From contig QRDG01000526.1 of NCBI GenBank assembly GCA_012064385.1, positions 546,406 to 610,405 on the forward strand: DNA of 64,000 nt. Direction: 5' to 3'. The position numbers and the translations under genes were made by a program. The notes beneath the pieces were generated by a model, which worked only from the letters and a program-made list of their open reading frames with translations, was not told the origin of the DNA and searched no databases. The DNA is from Puccinellia tenuiflora. Taxonomy: Eukaryota; Streptophyta; Magnoliopsida; Poales; Poaceae. Numbering within the stretch: position 1 is the first letter of the stretch; every line of letters starts with the position of its first letter. Shown here piece by piece: positions 10,077 through 19,496 of the stretch.

Positions 10077-12809
10077 TTAAGAGTAAAAAGGGCGAAGAAG
10101 AGCTACATTCCAAGGTCGTTTGGTCTCCTCTCCGGATCTATCCATCATGTTCTTCACCTGTGCCTGAGCATCAATAAGATAATATGCATCGTTGTTCAAA
10201 GCTTTGCTCACAATAAACGGCCCTTCCCAAGGAGGTGAGAGTTTGTGCATTCCGGCAGTGCGTTGCACAAGCCTAAGGACCAGGTCTCCTTCTCGAAATT
10301 TGCGAGGATTTACTTTTCGGCTATGATAGCGTCGGAGATTTTGCTGATATATTGCCGACTTGGACAACGCCAATTCTCTTGCTTCCTCGAGCAGATCAAC
10401 ATCATTTTCTCGGGCTTCCTTTGCCTCTGACTCGGTATACAATGCGACTCTTGGCGAGTCATGCTCTATGTCGGTTGGCAGAACTGCCTCTGCTCCATAA
10501 ACCAGGAAGAATGGCGTATAGCCAGTGGAGCGATTCGGTGTAGTCCTCAGACTCCACAGTACTGCCGGAATCTCATCCAGCCAACAACCCGGAGCACGCA
10601 ATAGTGGCTCAATCAACCGGGGTTTGATGCCGGACAAAACTAGGGCATTTGATCTTTCCACTTGTCCATTGGACTGCGGATGTGCAACCGATGCTAAGTA
10701 TAGCCGGATTCTCTTTTCCTGGCAAAACCGAGCAAAGGCTCCCTCGGCGAAATTGGTGCCATTATCCGTGATAATGCTATGCGGGTGACCATACCTGAGG
10801 ATAATACCCTTTAGGAATGACACGGCTGTGCGGCCATCACACTTTCTAATTGGTTTTACCTCGATCCATTTGGTGAACTTGTCCACCATCACTAGGATGT
10901 GAGTCATGTTACCTCGGGCTGGTTTAAATGGTCCCACCATATCCAGACACCACACTGCAAATGGCCAAGTGATGGGAATAGTTTTGAGAGCTGATGCCGG
11001 CATATGAATCTTATGAGCAAACCTCTGACATCCTTCACATTTCCGGACAATCCCTTCTGCTTGCTGCAAAGCGCTGGGCCAGTAGAACCCATATCGGAAT
11101 GCTTTAGCCAATATAGCTCGGGAAGAGGCGTGATGACCGCACTCCCCCTGGTGGATATCTCGGAGGATTCTTTCTCCCTCTTCTGGTTCGACACAGCGCT
11201 GAAGCACGGTGGTCACACTTCTCTTGTACAGCTCATGATTGATGATTGTGAAGGATTTGGATCGCCTTTGGATTTGTCTGGCCGAGACCTCATCACTCGG
11301 TTGAGTGCCATCCAACATGAATGTCATGATGGGTTGGGCCCATGTCGGTACAGGGCGAGTGTCGAGTACAGGCTCTTCGATTTCCATTGCATCAACCGAC
11401 ATCACCGCGCCCGACATAGGCTGACGAGTCCCTGAGTCCTCCCAAGGAGTTCCCGAGTTCCGCCAAGCAGCTTTCCAATTCTCCAGCATAGTCGCCGAGT
11501 CTTGCTGAATGTAATCGACATCCATGGAAGTCCCCGGGTCCTGCGCAGCAGTCCCCGAGTCCTGCAACTTGCTTCCGACATCTACATCCATCGGGATGAC
11601 ACCGAGCTCCGGATTACCCGGAATGAATATCGATTCTGACTCGGGTGAAGGCTTGATTGATGGCTTGCGCAGATGCTCCAGTGATACTCCGGGCGGGATG
11701 GCTTGCCGATATGACCCAATCTTGGACAACATATCTGTACTTTCATTATCTGTCCGCCGAACGTGAGTGAACTCGCACCCATCAAAGAATCCCGAAATTT
11801 TCTGGACATGGAACCGGTATGCCGCCATGTTGGCATCCAGGGCATCCCAGTTGCCTGATGTTTGCTGAATCACCAAGTCCGAGTCACCATAACAGATGAT
11901 CCGGTGGATTCCTATTTCTTTAGCCACTTTGAGTCCATGAATCAGTGCTTCATACTCGGCGACATTGTTGGATGCTGCAAAATGTACTTGCAACACATAT
12001 TTCAGCTGATCTTGCTTTGGCGAGGTGAGAACTACACCAACTCCCAGGCCATCCTTTACCTTGGACCCGTCAAAATGCATTCTCCAGTAGTTGGAGTCCG
12101 GCAGGGACGGCTCATATTCCATCTCGGCCCAGTCCACAAGGAACTCGGCCACCGCTTGAGATTTGATGGTATCTCTTCTTGCATACTGCGGCGCATAAGC
12201 CGCAAGCTCAATAGCCCATTTGGCGACTCGGCCACTGGCATCCTTGTTGCCAAGGATTTCCGACACAGGGGCCGCACTTACAACAGTTATGGGATGCTCC
12301 TGGAAGTAATGCTTTAGTTTTTTGGCTGCCATATAGACACCATAAGTCATTTTTTGATAGTGAGGGTAGTTTTGTTTTGACGTGGAGAGCACTTCACTCA
12401 AATAATATACCGGCCTCTGCACGGTAGCTCCTTCTTCTTCTCGCTCCACCACCACTGCGACACTAACGACTCGGTTAGTGGCCGCAATGTAGAGCAGCAT
12501 GGGCTCACTCGGTAGTGGCGAAGCCAGTATCGGCGCAGTAGCCAACATTGCTTTTAACTCGTGAAACGCCGCATCCGCTTGCGGAGTCCAGCTGAACCTG
12601 TCCGATTTTTTCATCAGTTGGTATAGGGGCAAGGCCTTTTCTCCCAACCGACCTAAAAAACGACTCAGAGAAGCCAGACATCCGGTGAATTTCTGGATAT
12701 CTCGGAGGCATCTTGGCAATTTCATATTTTCTATCGCCCGGATCTTAGTCGGGTTTGCCTCGATACCTCGGCTAGACACGAGGAAACCGAGTAACTTTCC
12801 TGCCGGCAC
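10077..12809 (-). CDS. pol: Tat-1 Pol: RNase H, second RNase H-like domain and integrase
   Basis: 910 codons in the same frame as RT, from which it is separated by a TGA at 12843-12845. Order: end of RT (LGFLVSSRGIEANPTKIRAI), RNase H (about residues 60-180), a second, archaeal-like RNase H (WRMHFDGSK at about 243 to GDSDLVIQQTSGNW) typical of Tat elements, a linker, then integrase. Integrase has an HHCC zinc region (CGHHAS...CEGCQRF, about 565-600) and catalytic blocks WCLDMVGPF (about 622), IITDNGTNF (about 683) and HPQSNGQVERSN. The linker carries about 80 extra residues absent from Tat-2, with DSGT, DPGT and DSAT repeats at about 405-470. The protein would copy and insert the element's DNA. 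Catalytic residues look intact. Confidence 0.9.
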   Translation of the reverse strand: MPAGKLLGFLVSSRGIEANPTKIRAIENMKLPRCLRDIQKFTGCLASLSRFLGRLGEKALPLYQLMKKSDRFSWTPQADAAFHELKAMLATAPILASPLPSEPMLLYIAATNRVVSVAVVVEREEEGATVQRPVYYLSEVLSTSKQNYPHYQKMTYGVYMAAKKLKHYFQEHPITVVSAAPVSEILGNKDASGRVAKWAIELAAYAPQYARRDTIKSQAVAEFLVDWAEMEYEPSLPDSNYWRMHFDGSKVKDGLGVGVVLTSPKQDQLKYVLQVHFAASNNVAEYEALIHGLKVAKEIGIHRIICYGDSDLVIQQTSGNWDALDANMAAYRFHVQKISGFFDGCEFTHVRRTDNESTDMLSKIGSYRQAIPPGVSLEHLRKPSIKPSPESESIFIPGNPELGVIPMDVDVGSKLQDSGTAAQDPGTSMDVDYIQQDSATMLENWKAAWRNSGTPWEDSGTRQPMSGAVMSVDAMEIEEPVLDTRPVPTWAQPIMTFMLDGTQPSDEVSARQIQRRSKSFTIINHELYKRSVTTVLQRCVEPEEGERILRDIHQGECGHHASSRAILAKAFRYGFYWPSALQQAEGIVRKCEGCQRFAHKIHMPASALKTIPITWPFAVWCLDMVGPFKPARGNMTHILVMVDKFTKWIEVKPIRKCDGRTAVSFLKGIILRYGHPHSIITDNGTNFAEGAFARFCQEKRIRLYLASVAHPQSNGQVERSNALVLSGIKPRLIEPLLRAPGCWLDEIPAVLWSLRTTPNRSTGYTPFFLVYGAEAVLPTDIEHDSPRVALYTESEAKEARENDVDLLEEARELALSKSAIYQQNLRRYHSRKVNPRKFREGDLVLRLVQRTAGMHKLSPPWEGPFIVSKALNNDAYYLIDAQAQVKNMMDRSGEETKRPWNVALLRPFYS

Positions 12810-12842
12810 ACCGAATGTACATTTATCCGGGTTAAGTTTAAG

Positions 12843-13532
12843 TCAGAATTTCCTCAGGTTTGCGAATGTCTCTTTGAGATCATCCAGCAGGGTGTGTCTT
12901 TCTTTAGTTTTAATGACTATGTCGTCAACATATACCTGCACATTTTTACCTATCTGGTCATGCAGACATTTTTGCATACAACGCTGATAAGTAGCGCCAG
13001 CATTTCTCAAGCCAAAACACATAACACGATAGCAATAAGCCCCGTACGGGGTGATAAAAGCAGTCTTTATTTGATCATCTGGGTTCAGCGGTATCTGGTG
13101 AAAACCAGAGTACGCGTCTACAAACGAGAGTAGTTCACACCCGGCCGTGGAGTCGATCACTTGATCGATCCGGGGCAGCGGGAATGGATCTTTAGGACAT
13201 GCCTTGTTCAGGTGTGTGTAGTCAACACACATGCGCCAGACTGTGGCAGCATTCGGATCATCTTTCTTTTTCTCTACCAGGACCGGGTTAGCCAACCAGT
13301 CCGGGTACTTCACTTCTACTACGGCATTGGATGCGAGTAACTTGGCTAATTCGTCACCCACAGCCTTCCTTCTTCCTTCGGCAAGACGCCGTGTCAGTTG
13401 CTTCACAGGCCTAGCACCTGGCCTGACATGCAGAGAGTGCTCAGCCAACTCCCTCGGAACACTCGGCAGATCCTGACTGGACCATGCAAAGATATCCCGA
13501 TTCTCACAGAGGAAGTGGATGAGCTCGCTTCC
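12843..13532 (-). CDS. pol: Tat-1 reverse transcriptase, between an amber codon and a TGA
   Basis: Ty3-type RT reading on from the TAG at 13533-13535. Motifs: RDIFAW, SVPRELAEHSLHV, WRMCVDYTHLNKACPKDPF, FVDAYSGFHQIPL, catalytic YVDDIVIKT. An ATG at 13448 lies inside the conserved region, so it is unlikely to be the true start; readthrough of the amber codon is more plausible. The frame ends at TGA 12843-12845 where an arginine codon CGA would fit, a likely C-to-T change at a CpG. The same frame then continues without a shift through integrase. Confidence 0.85.
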   Translation of the reverse strand, partial: GSELIHFLCENRDIFAWSSQDLPSVPRELAEHSLHVRPGARPVKQLTRRLAEGRRKAVGDELAKLLASNAVVEVKYPDWLANPVLVEKKKDDPNAATVWRMCVDYTHLNKACPKDPFPLPRIDQVIDSTAGCELLSFVDAYSGFHQIPLNPDDQIKTAFITPYGAYCYRVMCFGLRNAGATYQRCMQKCLHDQIGKNVQVYVDDIVIKTKERHTLLDDLKETFANLRKF

Positions 13533-14294
13533 CTATTTGCTGTCCAGCCCGGCACCGATGATGACGGTGTGTTCCGGGTTAGACTCGTCAATGCCCACTT
13601 TCTTAGACTCCTTCGCCGCCTGGAAGGTTGCGGTCTGCTGCGGGTTGGCTGGACTCGGAATACCGAGTTGAGCGGATTGGGCCAGAGCCACCACCTCGTG
13701 GATTCTCTTCTTCTCGGCAGCAATTACAAGTGACTCGGCCAGCAGAGACCCGGCAGAAGCACACTCCATGGAGCGCCTATAGTCACCCGAGATAGTGATA
13801 ACACCATTTAGTCCCGGAAGTTTCATCTTCAGGTAAGCCACATGAGTGGACGCCATGAACTTGGCGAGTGCTGGCCTACCGAGTAAGGCGTGATACGGAC
13901 TTTCGAGATCCACGACCTCGAACAGCAGACTCTCAGTCCTGCAATTGTTCTCGTCCCCGAAGGAGACATCCACCCAGACTGCTCCCATGGGTGCATGCGA
14001 GACACCCGGCACGATGCCGTGGAAAGTTTTTCTGCTTGGCTGCATCATGTTCTCGGTTAATCCGAGTTTGACCATGGTATCTCGATACATGATGTTGATG
14101 CTGCTCCCGTTATCCACGAGAACTCGGCTGAAACTGACGTTGATGCTGGGTCCAACAAATGTCGGATTCACAACCAGAGCATAACCCCCTGGGTTTGGCA
14201 TGACCTTGGGATGGTCCCTGATGCTCCAGCTGACCTCATCCTCATACCAGTACATAAACTTGGGCAAGGCCGGCATGACCGCGTTCACCTCCAT
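13533..14294 (-). CDS. Tat-1 aspartic protease region, ending at a conserved amber codon
   Basis: 253 codons in frame with Gag upstream and RT downstream. The protease core is LVDNGSSINIMY at about residues 58-70, a D-x-G-S version of the retropepsin site also seen in Tat-2 (MDGGSSINILYYD), followed by FHGIVPG and VVDLESPYHALLGRPALAKF. A TGA at 14298-14300 separates it from Gag; in Tat-2 Gag and protease are one ORF, so that stop is probably a mutation. The TAG at its end has the context AAA-TAG-GGA-AGC and is matched in Tat-2. Confidence 0.85.
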   Translation of the reverse strand: MEVNAVMPALPKFMYWYEDEVSWSIRDHPKVMPNPGGYALVVNPTFVGPSINVSFSRVLVDNGSSINIMYRDTMVKLGLTENMMQPSRKTFHGIVPGVSHAPMGAVWVDVSFGDENNCRTESLLFEVVDLESPYHALLGRPALAKFMASTHVAYLKMKLPGLNGVITISGDYRRSMECASAGSLLAESLVIAAEKKRIHEVVALAQSAQLGIPSPANPQQTATFQAAKESKKVGIDESNPEHTVIIGAGLDSK

Positions 14295-14297
14295 CGC

Positions 14298-16970
14298 TCA
14301 TCGGTGTTGACTCTGCTTGTCCGTGGGCTCGGTCACGAAGACCATGTAACTCTGATGGGGCCTCCGATAGTCATTCCGCCGACTCGGACCAGCGTTGTTG
14401 TTGCCGGGGTTGTAGTTGCTATTGTTGTTGTTGTTGGCCACCTGGTTGACATCTTCCTGCCTCGGCTGAGTATTCAGAGGTTGAGTGTTGGCACCTGTGA
14501 GGGGCGCAGCTCTGGATGTCGGACCAGCAGCTTCTGGCTTGCGCTTGTGCCAATCACAGTCCCGGGTCGAATGCTGAGCCGGTCTGCTAGGGTGCCTGGT
14601 GTGATAGCAGCAAGGGCCATCCAGCATTTTCTCATAAGTGAACCTCTCCTGGTCATCCCATTGCTTCTTGTTGCCATTCCATGGCTTCTTCTCGCCGTTC
14701 CACGGCTTTCTCTCGCCATTCCACGGCCTCTTCCCTTCCGAGTTCTGGCCCCATGACGGGCCATCGTTTTTCTGGCGCTGGCTGCTGCCGGCACCCGCTT
14801 GATCTTGGTCGACCGCTGCAACCTGGTCAGACCCATACCGGTAATCCGGCCTGTCATCTCTTCTCTTGTTTCGGTTGTCTGGGCGATCGCTACGCCGACC
14901 TGATCTGTCTCGGTCCTGAGCAGGATATCTCCTGCCCACATCAACTTGAGTCAGCAACGGCTGTGTCGGATCACCAAGTGCATAGCTGTCTGCTATTGAC
15001 ATTGTTTCGGCCAAGGTGGCCGGCATCTCCCTCTGGAGTCTCTGCCAAACCATGGAGCCATGTCGGCATCCTTGCGCAAACCACGCAATGGCTTGTGACT
15101 CAATTACCCCTTCACAGGAGTTCCGGATTGTGCTCCACCGGGTCAGGTACTCCCGGTCTGTTTCGTCTTCTCTCTGCCGATACATGGACAGCTCCTGAGG
15201 GCGATTCGGCCTCTTGTAGGTGCTGGAGAAGTTGCTGACAAAGGCCTCGGAGAAATCGAGCCAGCAATCAATGCTGTTCTCCTCCAGATTGTTCAGCCAG
15301 ATTCGGGCTGGTCCCTCTAGCATCTGCGGTACATACCGCACGGCCCATCGGCGACTGCCACCAGCGATATGCACCGCTGTGACATAATCTGTCAACCAGT
15401 CCTCCGGCTTGGTGTTACCGTCATAGGTCTTTGCACCCCGGGGGAGCTGGAAATTCGGTACAGGTGGCTGTTTCATGATCCGGGGTCCAAAGCATGCAGG
15501 ACCCGGTGGGCCTTGCTCCTCCAGCATCTCAGACAGATAGATTCTGTCAAGCTTGTTGCGAACGTCATGAGCCGGTAGCTGGCGAGCTCCCAGCCTAGCA
15601 CCGAGTGCACCCTCAGACGCCAGCTCTCTGAACCTTGTATACCCGACACGCTCCATGGCCGAGTAACCGTCGTCGTATCGGTCAGCGGCCGGCTCGGCAT
15701 ACCCGGCACCCGCTTGATGACGAGGTGGATTGGGTACCGGATACCGAGGTGGCTGACCCGGATTTGCCGGGTTAACTCGGTTGGCTTCATGTCTGCCCTG
15801 AACGGGTCCTGGAGCTCCCTGACCGGGTTGACCTTGGGCAGCTTTCTGCTTTCCGGCATATACCGGATCATACGTCTGCATCTGTTTGTTCTTGCCAGAG
15901 TTCACACTCTGGCCACAGCTCCCACCGACATACGGCGAAGAGGCCTGTCCCTTGGACACTCCTCCGGCACCACCATTCGAGTAGAGATACCCGGATCCTC
16001 CTACACCCAGGTTTGCATTCCGGAATGCCTCATTCTGACGGTTGGCTACAGCTACCAACTCATTAACTCGGTCCTGCTGCCTACTACGAGCTTCACCGGA
16101 TAAGTTAGGTAATTCAGCTATGGCAGCCACAGCAGCTCTAAGGTTCTTGCCCGGGGTACTGTATTTCGGCCGGCCCGCCGACACATGACTAGCAGTTCTA
16201 CTAGATCCGGCTCTACCATCTCTAGCTATCTCAGCATTGAGGTCTCTACCTCTAGCACGTACCTCATTTATGCGACTAATCGGGTTGGCTACCGGTGTAA
16301 AACCATGAGCGATGTTGTACTCACGGAGGGAGATGTCGAAGTCTTGTCTGACTCGGGCCACCTCCTGGGCCTCTCGGAGTATCTCCTGGCGCTGCTGTTC
16401 CAACTCCGCCTGAGTTAGAGCAACATCTGCGCTCGGAGCCACTGGCGTTGCCAGCTTCTCGATCACGTCCTGAAGAGGACTCGGCACCACCGGCACAGCG
16501 GAAGTACTGGCCAGCTCCTGACGGTTCTCCGGCCTCTCCAGCGGCGGGCGTCCCGTCCTGGCAGACCTGGTGTTGACCTCGGCCACCCCGGCACCAGCAA
16601 CCGGGGCGGTCGTCATGACCTCTGCACAGCTAGCGGGGCGGGCGATACGTCGGCCGCGAGCTGCACAGACAGCAGGGGGATCCGCAGCGACCTGCACCCT
16701 TTCGGGGAACCGGCAAGGGACCTCGGTGGCGACGTAGACGGTGAGGGAGCCGAACTCGACGAGGCACCCGTTCCGAGGTAGCGGTCTGCTGCCGAAACAG
16801 TCGGCGTTGTCGCTGACGACGTTGAGCGAGCCGAACCTGTGGACAAGGCCACAGAGAACGCGCTCACCCGATGCGATGAAGGAACCCGTCCGGATGAACA
16901 CACCAGCCAGCACCACTGCTGACCCCACGGTGGGCGCCAACTGTCGTGGTGGTGCACGGACAGATGCCAT
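14298..16970 (-). CDS. gag: Tat-1 Gag with a start inside the 5' LTR
   Basis: 890 codons. The ATG lies 29 bases inside the LTR, and the frame crosses the LTR end and the primer-binding site, giving ...RQLAPTVG. Residues 140-250 are predicted helical and charged. The capsid-type region is at about 530-640 (GPARIWLNNLEENSIDCWLD, YLTRWSTIRNSCEGV). A glycine, arginine and asparagine-rich tail contains a non-canonical zinc knuckle C-x2-H-x9-H-x4-C near residue 787 (CYHTRH...HSTRDC). Short repeats of PWNGE/KPWNG lie just before it. Whether translation really starts in the LTR or at a later ATG cannot be decided here. Confidence 0.8.
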   Translation of the reverse strand: MASVRAPPRQLAPTVGSAVVLAGVFIRTGSFIASGERVLCGLVHRFGSLNVVSDNADCFGSRPLPRNGCLVEFGSLTVYVATEVPCRFPERVQVAADPPAVCAARGRRIARPASCAEVMTTAPVAGAGVAEVNTRSARTGRPPLERPENRQELASTSAVPVVPSPLQDVIEKLATPVAPSADVALTQAELEQQRQEILREAQEVARVRQDFDISLREYNIAHGFTPVANPISRINEVRARGRDLNAEIARDGRAGSSRTASHVSAGRPKYSTPGKNLRAAVAAIAELPNLSGEARSRQQDRVNELVAVANRQNEAFRNANLGVGGSGYLYSNGGAGGVSKGQASSPYVGGSCGQSVNSGKNKQMQTYDPVYAGKQKAAQGQPGQGAPGPVQGRHEANRVNPANPGQPPRYPVPNPPRHQAGAGYAEPAADRYDDGYSAMERVGYTRFRELASEGALGARLGARQLPAHDVRNKLDRIYLSEMLEEQGPPGPACFGPRIMKQPPVPNFQLPRGAKTYDGNTKPEDWLTDYVTAVHIAGGSRRWAVRYVPQMLEGPARIWLNNLEENSIDCWLDFSEAFVSNFSSTYKRPNRPQELSMYRQREDETDREYLTRWSTIRNSCEGVIESQAIAWFAQGCRHGSMVWQRLQREMPATLAETMSIADSYALGDPTQPLLTQVDVGRRYPAQDRDRSGRRSDRPDNRNKRRDDRPDYRYGSDQVAAVDQDQAGAGSSQRQKNDGPSWGQNSEGKRPWNGERKPWNGEKKPWNGNKKQWDDQERFTYEKMLDGPCCYHTRHPSRPAQHSTRDCDWHKRKPEAAGPTSRAAPLTGANTQPLNTQPRQEDVNQVANNNNNSNYNPGNNNAGPSRRNDYRRPHQSYMVFVTEPTDKQSQHR
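16923..16940 (-). other. Tat-1 primer-binding site
   Basis: TTGGCGCCCACCGTGGGG, one base after the LTR end on the minus strand. The identical motif and spacing occur in Tat-2. It is not the Met-type site of the chromoviruses; I do not assign the tRNA with confidence. Confidence 0.8.
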
Positions 16971-17857
16971 ATAGGCTTAAGGTGGGGCCGATTGGACGCT
17001 GGAGGTAACCGGGGAGGGCTTGTACGTGAAGTCGCACAGAGAGACATACACACACACACACACGATTTTACCCAGGTTCGGGGCTCTCGTGAGGAGATAA
17101 CACCCCTACTCCTGCCGGTCTGAGCTATATATATGGATTACAACGGTGGTACAAGCTTGCTCCTTGAGCAGTATGGAAAACAATGAACTCTAGAGCCTCT
17201 ACCGAGTCTCAGAACAGCTCTCTGGCTCTCCTCTAGCTCTCAGAGAATGACTAAGTGCTCTTCCAGTGTCTAAGCCTTTTTCTGGGAATCGTCCAAGCAT
17301 CCCCGTAAGAGGAGCCCCTGGTACCCCTTATATAGGGAAACTCAGGGTTACAGTGTAAAACAGAGTTACTGTCGCCATACCCCTTGGTCACCGCCCGACA
17401 CGGGCGCCGCTGCACCGTGCCCAGACCGTGTCAGCGCTGGTCGCCACGGTCCCCTCTGTGCTGGACAGGACATCCGTGCCTAGGCCTAGAGCCGCTGTAC
17501 CGCGATGCCCGCGTCAGAGGCATGGCCGAGGTATGGCACGCCGCCCACTTGCGGCACGCCGCCGCCCTTGTCTCACTCCGTGTCTCAAGGAGCTTGGACC
17601 ACCGTCCGGGATAACTTTCCCCCGGCATAGGCATGCCCCATGTCCTTGACTCGGTTTGCCTCTTCCTGCATATAAGAACAATAAAGAGGAACCCGACATA
17701 TAATAAGCATGATCCGACATAAGGCTATGTCGGTAAGCCTTGACCCGGTATACACCGGGTAGGCCGGTATGGTATGTCGGTTTCCATTGACTCGGTCAAT
17801 TCCGGGTCCTTGCTTATTTCACCATATTGACCCCACTCGGGGGCTGCCCCCCCGACA
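16942..17857 (-). repeat. Tat-1 5' LTR
   Basis: 916 bp, pairs with 4350-5263. Differences by eye: about 13 substitutions and a few single-base indels. It contains the minus-strand TATA box at 17328-17334 and a (CA)n tract at about 17046-17063. Confidence 0.95.
17328..17334 (-). promoter_or_regulatory. Tat-1 LTR TATA box
   Basis: TATATAA on the minus strand, about 525 bases into the LTR and followed by GGGGTACC. It is the best candidate for the promoter of the genomic RNA. The same sequence is at 4735 in the 3' LTR. Confidence 0.6.
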
Positions 17858-17862
17858 ATTAC
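17858..17862 (+). repeat. Target-site duplication ATTAC, right copy (Tat-1)
   Basis: Exact match to 4345-4349 and followed by the resumed pol reading CAGCCTGACAAGGC. Confidence 0.95.
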
Positions 17863-19460
17863 CAGCCTGACAAGGCAAATGTGGTTGCCGATGCGCTGAG
17901 TCGCAGGTCCTATTGCAACACCTTGATGGTTGAGCGAGCTCAGCCCGCTCTTCATGAAGAATTCGCACGTTTGAATCTGGAGATTGTTCCCTCCGGATAT
18001 TTGGCTAACCTCGAGATCAAATCAACTCTCCAGGATGATATCAAGGCCGCCCAACAAAATGATGCTGAAATCCTAGAGATCAAAGAGAAGATAGCTAATG
18101 GGAAGGCAAACTGTTTCTCGGTTAATGACAATGGTGTTGTCTATTTCAGTGACCGTTTAGTGGTGCCCAAGAGTGGAAACACAAAAGAGTTGATCCTCTC
18201 AGAAGCTCGCGAGTCACCCATCTCTATTCATCCGGGTAGCACCAAAATGTACCAAGATCTTCGCCCTCAATTCTGGTTGTCTTGCATGAAGCGCGAGATC
18301 GCCGAGTATGTTGCAGAATGCGACGTCTGTCGCCGGGTGAAAGCTGAACATCAAAAGCCAGCTGGTACTCTTCGCCCTATAGCCATTCCCGAGTGGAAGT
18401 GGGATGAAGTTGGTATGGACTTCATTACTGGATTCCCCAAGTCTCAAAAGGGTAATACTGCCATCTGGGTCGTCATCGATCGTCTATCCAAGGTAGCTCA
18501 TTTCCTTCCCGTACGCGAGGACATAACGGTGAAGCAACTGGACGAGTTATATGTTGCCCGCATTGTTCCTCTCCACGGTGTTCCACTGAGGATCATCTCA
18601 GACCATGGGAGCCTATTCGTATCCAGATTCTGGCAGAGCTTCCAATCTACTATGGGAACCCATCTCAACTTCAGTACAGCTTATCATCCTCAGACTGATG
18701 GTCAGACTGAAAGGTAAACCAAGTTCTGGAGGACATGCTTCGGGCATGTGTCATCTCCTTTGGTAAGGGTTGGGAAAAATACCTCCCCCTCGCCGAGTTT
18801 TCCTACAACAATAGCTACCAAGCCAGTTTGCAAATGGCTCCCTTTGAGGTCCTTTATGGGAGAAAATGCTGAACTCCTCTCAATTGGTCTGAAACCGGAG
18901 AGAGGTCACTCTTCGGTCCTGATGTGATTAATGAGGCTGAAGAGAAGGTCCATATCATTCGGGAGAATCTGAAGATTGCTCAGTCCAGGCAGAAGAGCTA
19001 CTATGATAAACATCATCAGGAGGTCCACTATGAAATTGGTGACAAAGCCTATCTTCGAGTCTCTCCCCTCCGAGGCGTTCGTTGTTTCGGGATCAAGGGA
19101 AAATTGGCATGTCGTTTTGTTGGTCCTTTCACTGTCCTGGGTAAGCGAGGTGATCTCTCCTATCAGCTCGAGCTCCGAGAGAATTTCCCGGATGTGCATG
19201 ATGTGTTCCATGTCTCTCAACTCCGTCGTTGCTTCAAAGATCCTATTCGCGGGGTTAATCATGAAGAGTTGGATATTTAGGAGGATCTGACTTACCGTTT
19301 GCATCCTGTCCGCATCTTGGATGAAGCGGAAAGGAAGACCCGCAACAAGAGCATCAAGTTCCTTAAGATCCAGTGGTCTAACCATTCTAAAGAAGAAGCA
19401 ACCTGGGAACGTGAAACTAGTCTTCGTCAGGAATACCCCGTCTTTTTCACTCAAGCCTAG
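17858..19460 (+). pseudogene. pol: Chromo-A integrase and chromodomain-like tail
   Basis: Continuation of Chromo-A pol after Tat-1: DKANVVADALSRR (end of RNase H), the integrase zinc region (SIHPGSTKMYQDLRP...CDVCRRVK) in which the first histidine of the usual HES motif is arginine (ARESPI), then the catalytic blocks GMDFITGFP, IISDHGSLF and HPQTDGQTER. A one-base loss near 18714 shifts the frame. Further in-frame stops occur near 18870 (TGA) and 19278 (TAG). The tail (VGPFTVLGKRGDLSYQLEL, FPDVHDVFHVSQLRRCF and a chromodomain-like end) is readable in pieces to the stop at 19460. In family members the chromodomain can direct insertion to heterochromatin. Non-functional here. Confidence 0.85.
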
Positions 19461-19478
19461 AATCTCGGGACGAGATTC
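19460..19478 (+). other. Hairpin GAATCTCG-GGA-CGAGATTC after Chromo-A pol
   Basis: A perfect 8-bp stem with a three-base loop starts on the last base of the pol stop codon and ends just before the polypurine tract. The same 19 bases occur at 45227-45245 in Chromo-C. The motif is common after pol in plant chromoviruses. Confidence 0.75.
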
Positions 19479-19480
19479 CT

Positions 19481-19496
19481 GTAAGGGGGGTAGAGT
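19481..19496 (+). other. Chromo-A polypurine tract
   Basis: GTAAGGGGGGTAGAGT directly before the 3' LTR; same place and nearly the same sequence in Chromo-C. Confidence 0.8.

Larger units (their letters stand above)
4350..17857 (-). mobile_element. Tat-1: complete Tat/Retand-like Ty3/gypsy retrotransposon
   Basis: A 13.5-kb element on the minus strand, inserted in Chromo-A pol with a perfect 5-bp duplication. In its own direction it has a 5' LTR (16942-17857), primer site, Gag, protease, RT, RNase H, a second RNase H-like domain, integrase, a tandem-repeat region, a convergent antisense gene, polypurine tract and 3' LTR (4350-5263). The second RNase H (SNNVAEYEALIHGL) and the antisense gene place it in the Tat group known from grasses. 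By eye the LTRs differ by about 13 substitutions over 914 bp, so insertion is fairly recent. Gag to integrase is one frame with three in-frame stops and no frameshift. Confidence 0.93.

Noticed and set aside
9630..10238. 202-codon plus-strand ORF between pol and the antisense gene of Tat-1
   Set aside because: It repeats itself because it lies in the 196-bp tandem array, has no start context or domain, and overlaps the pol end on the other strand.
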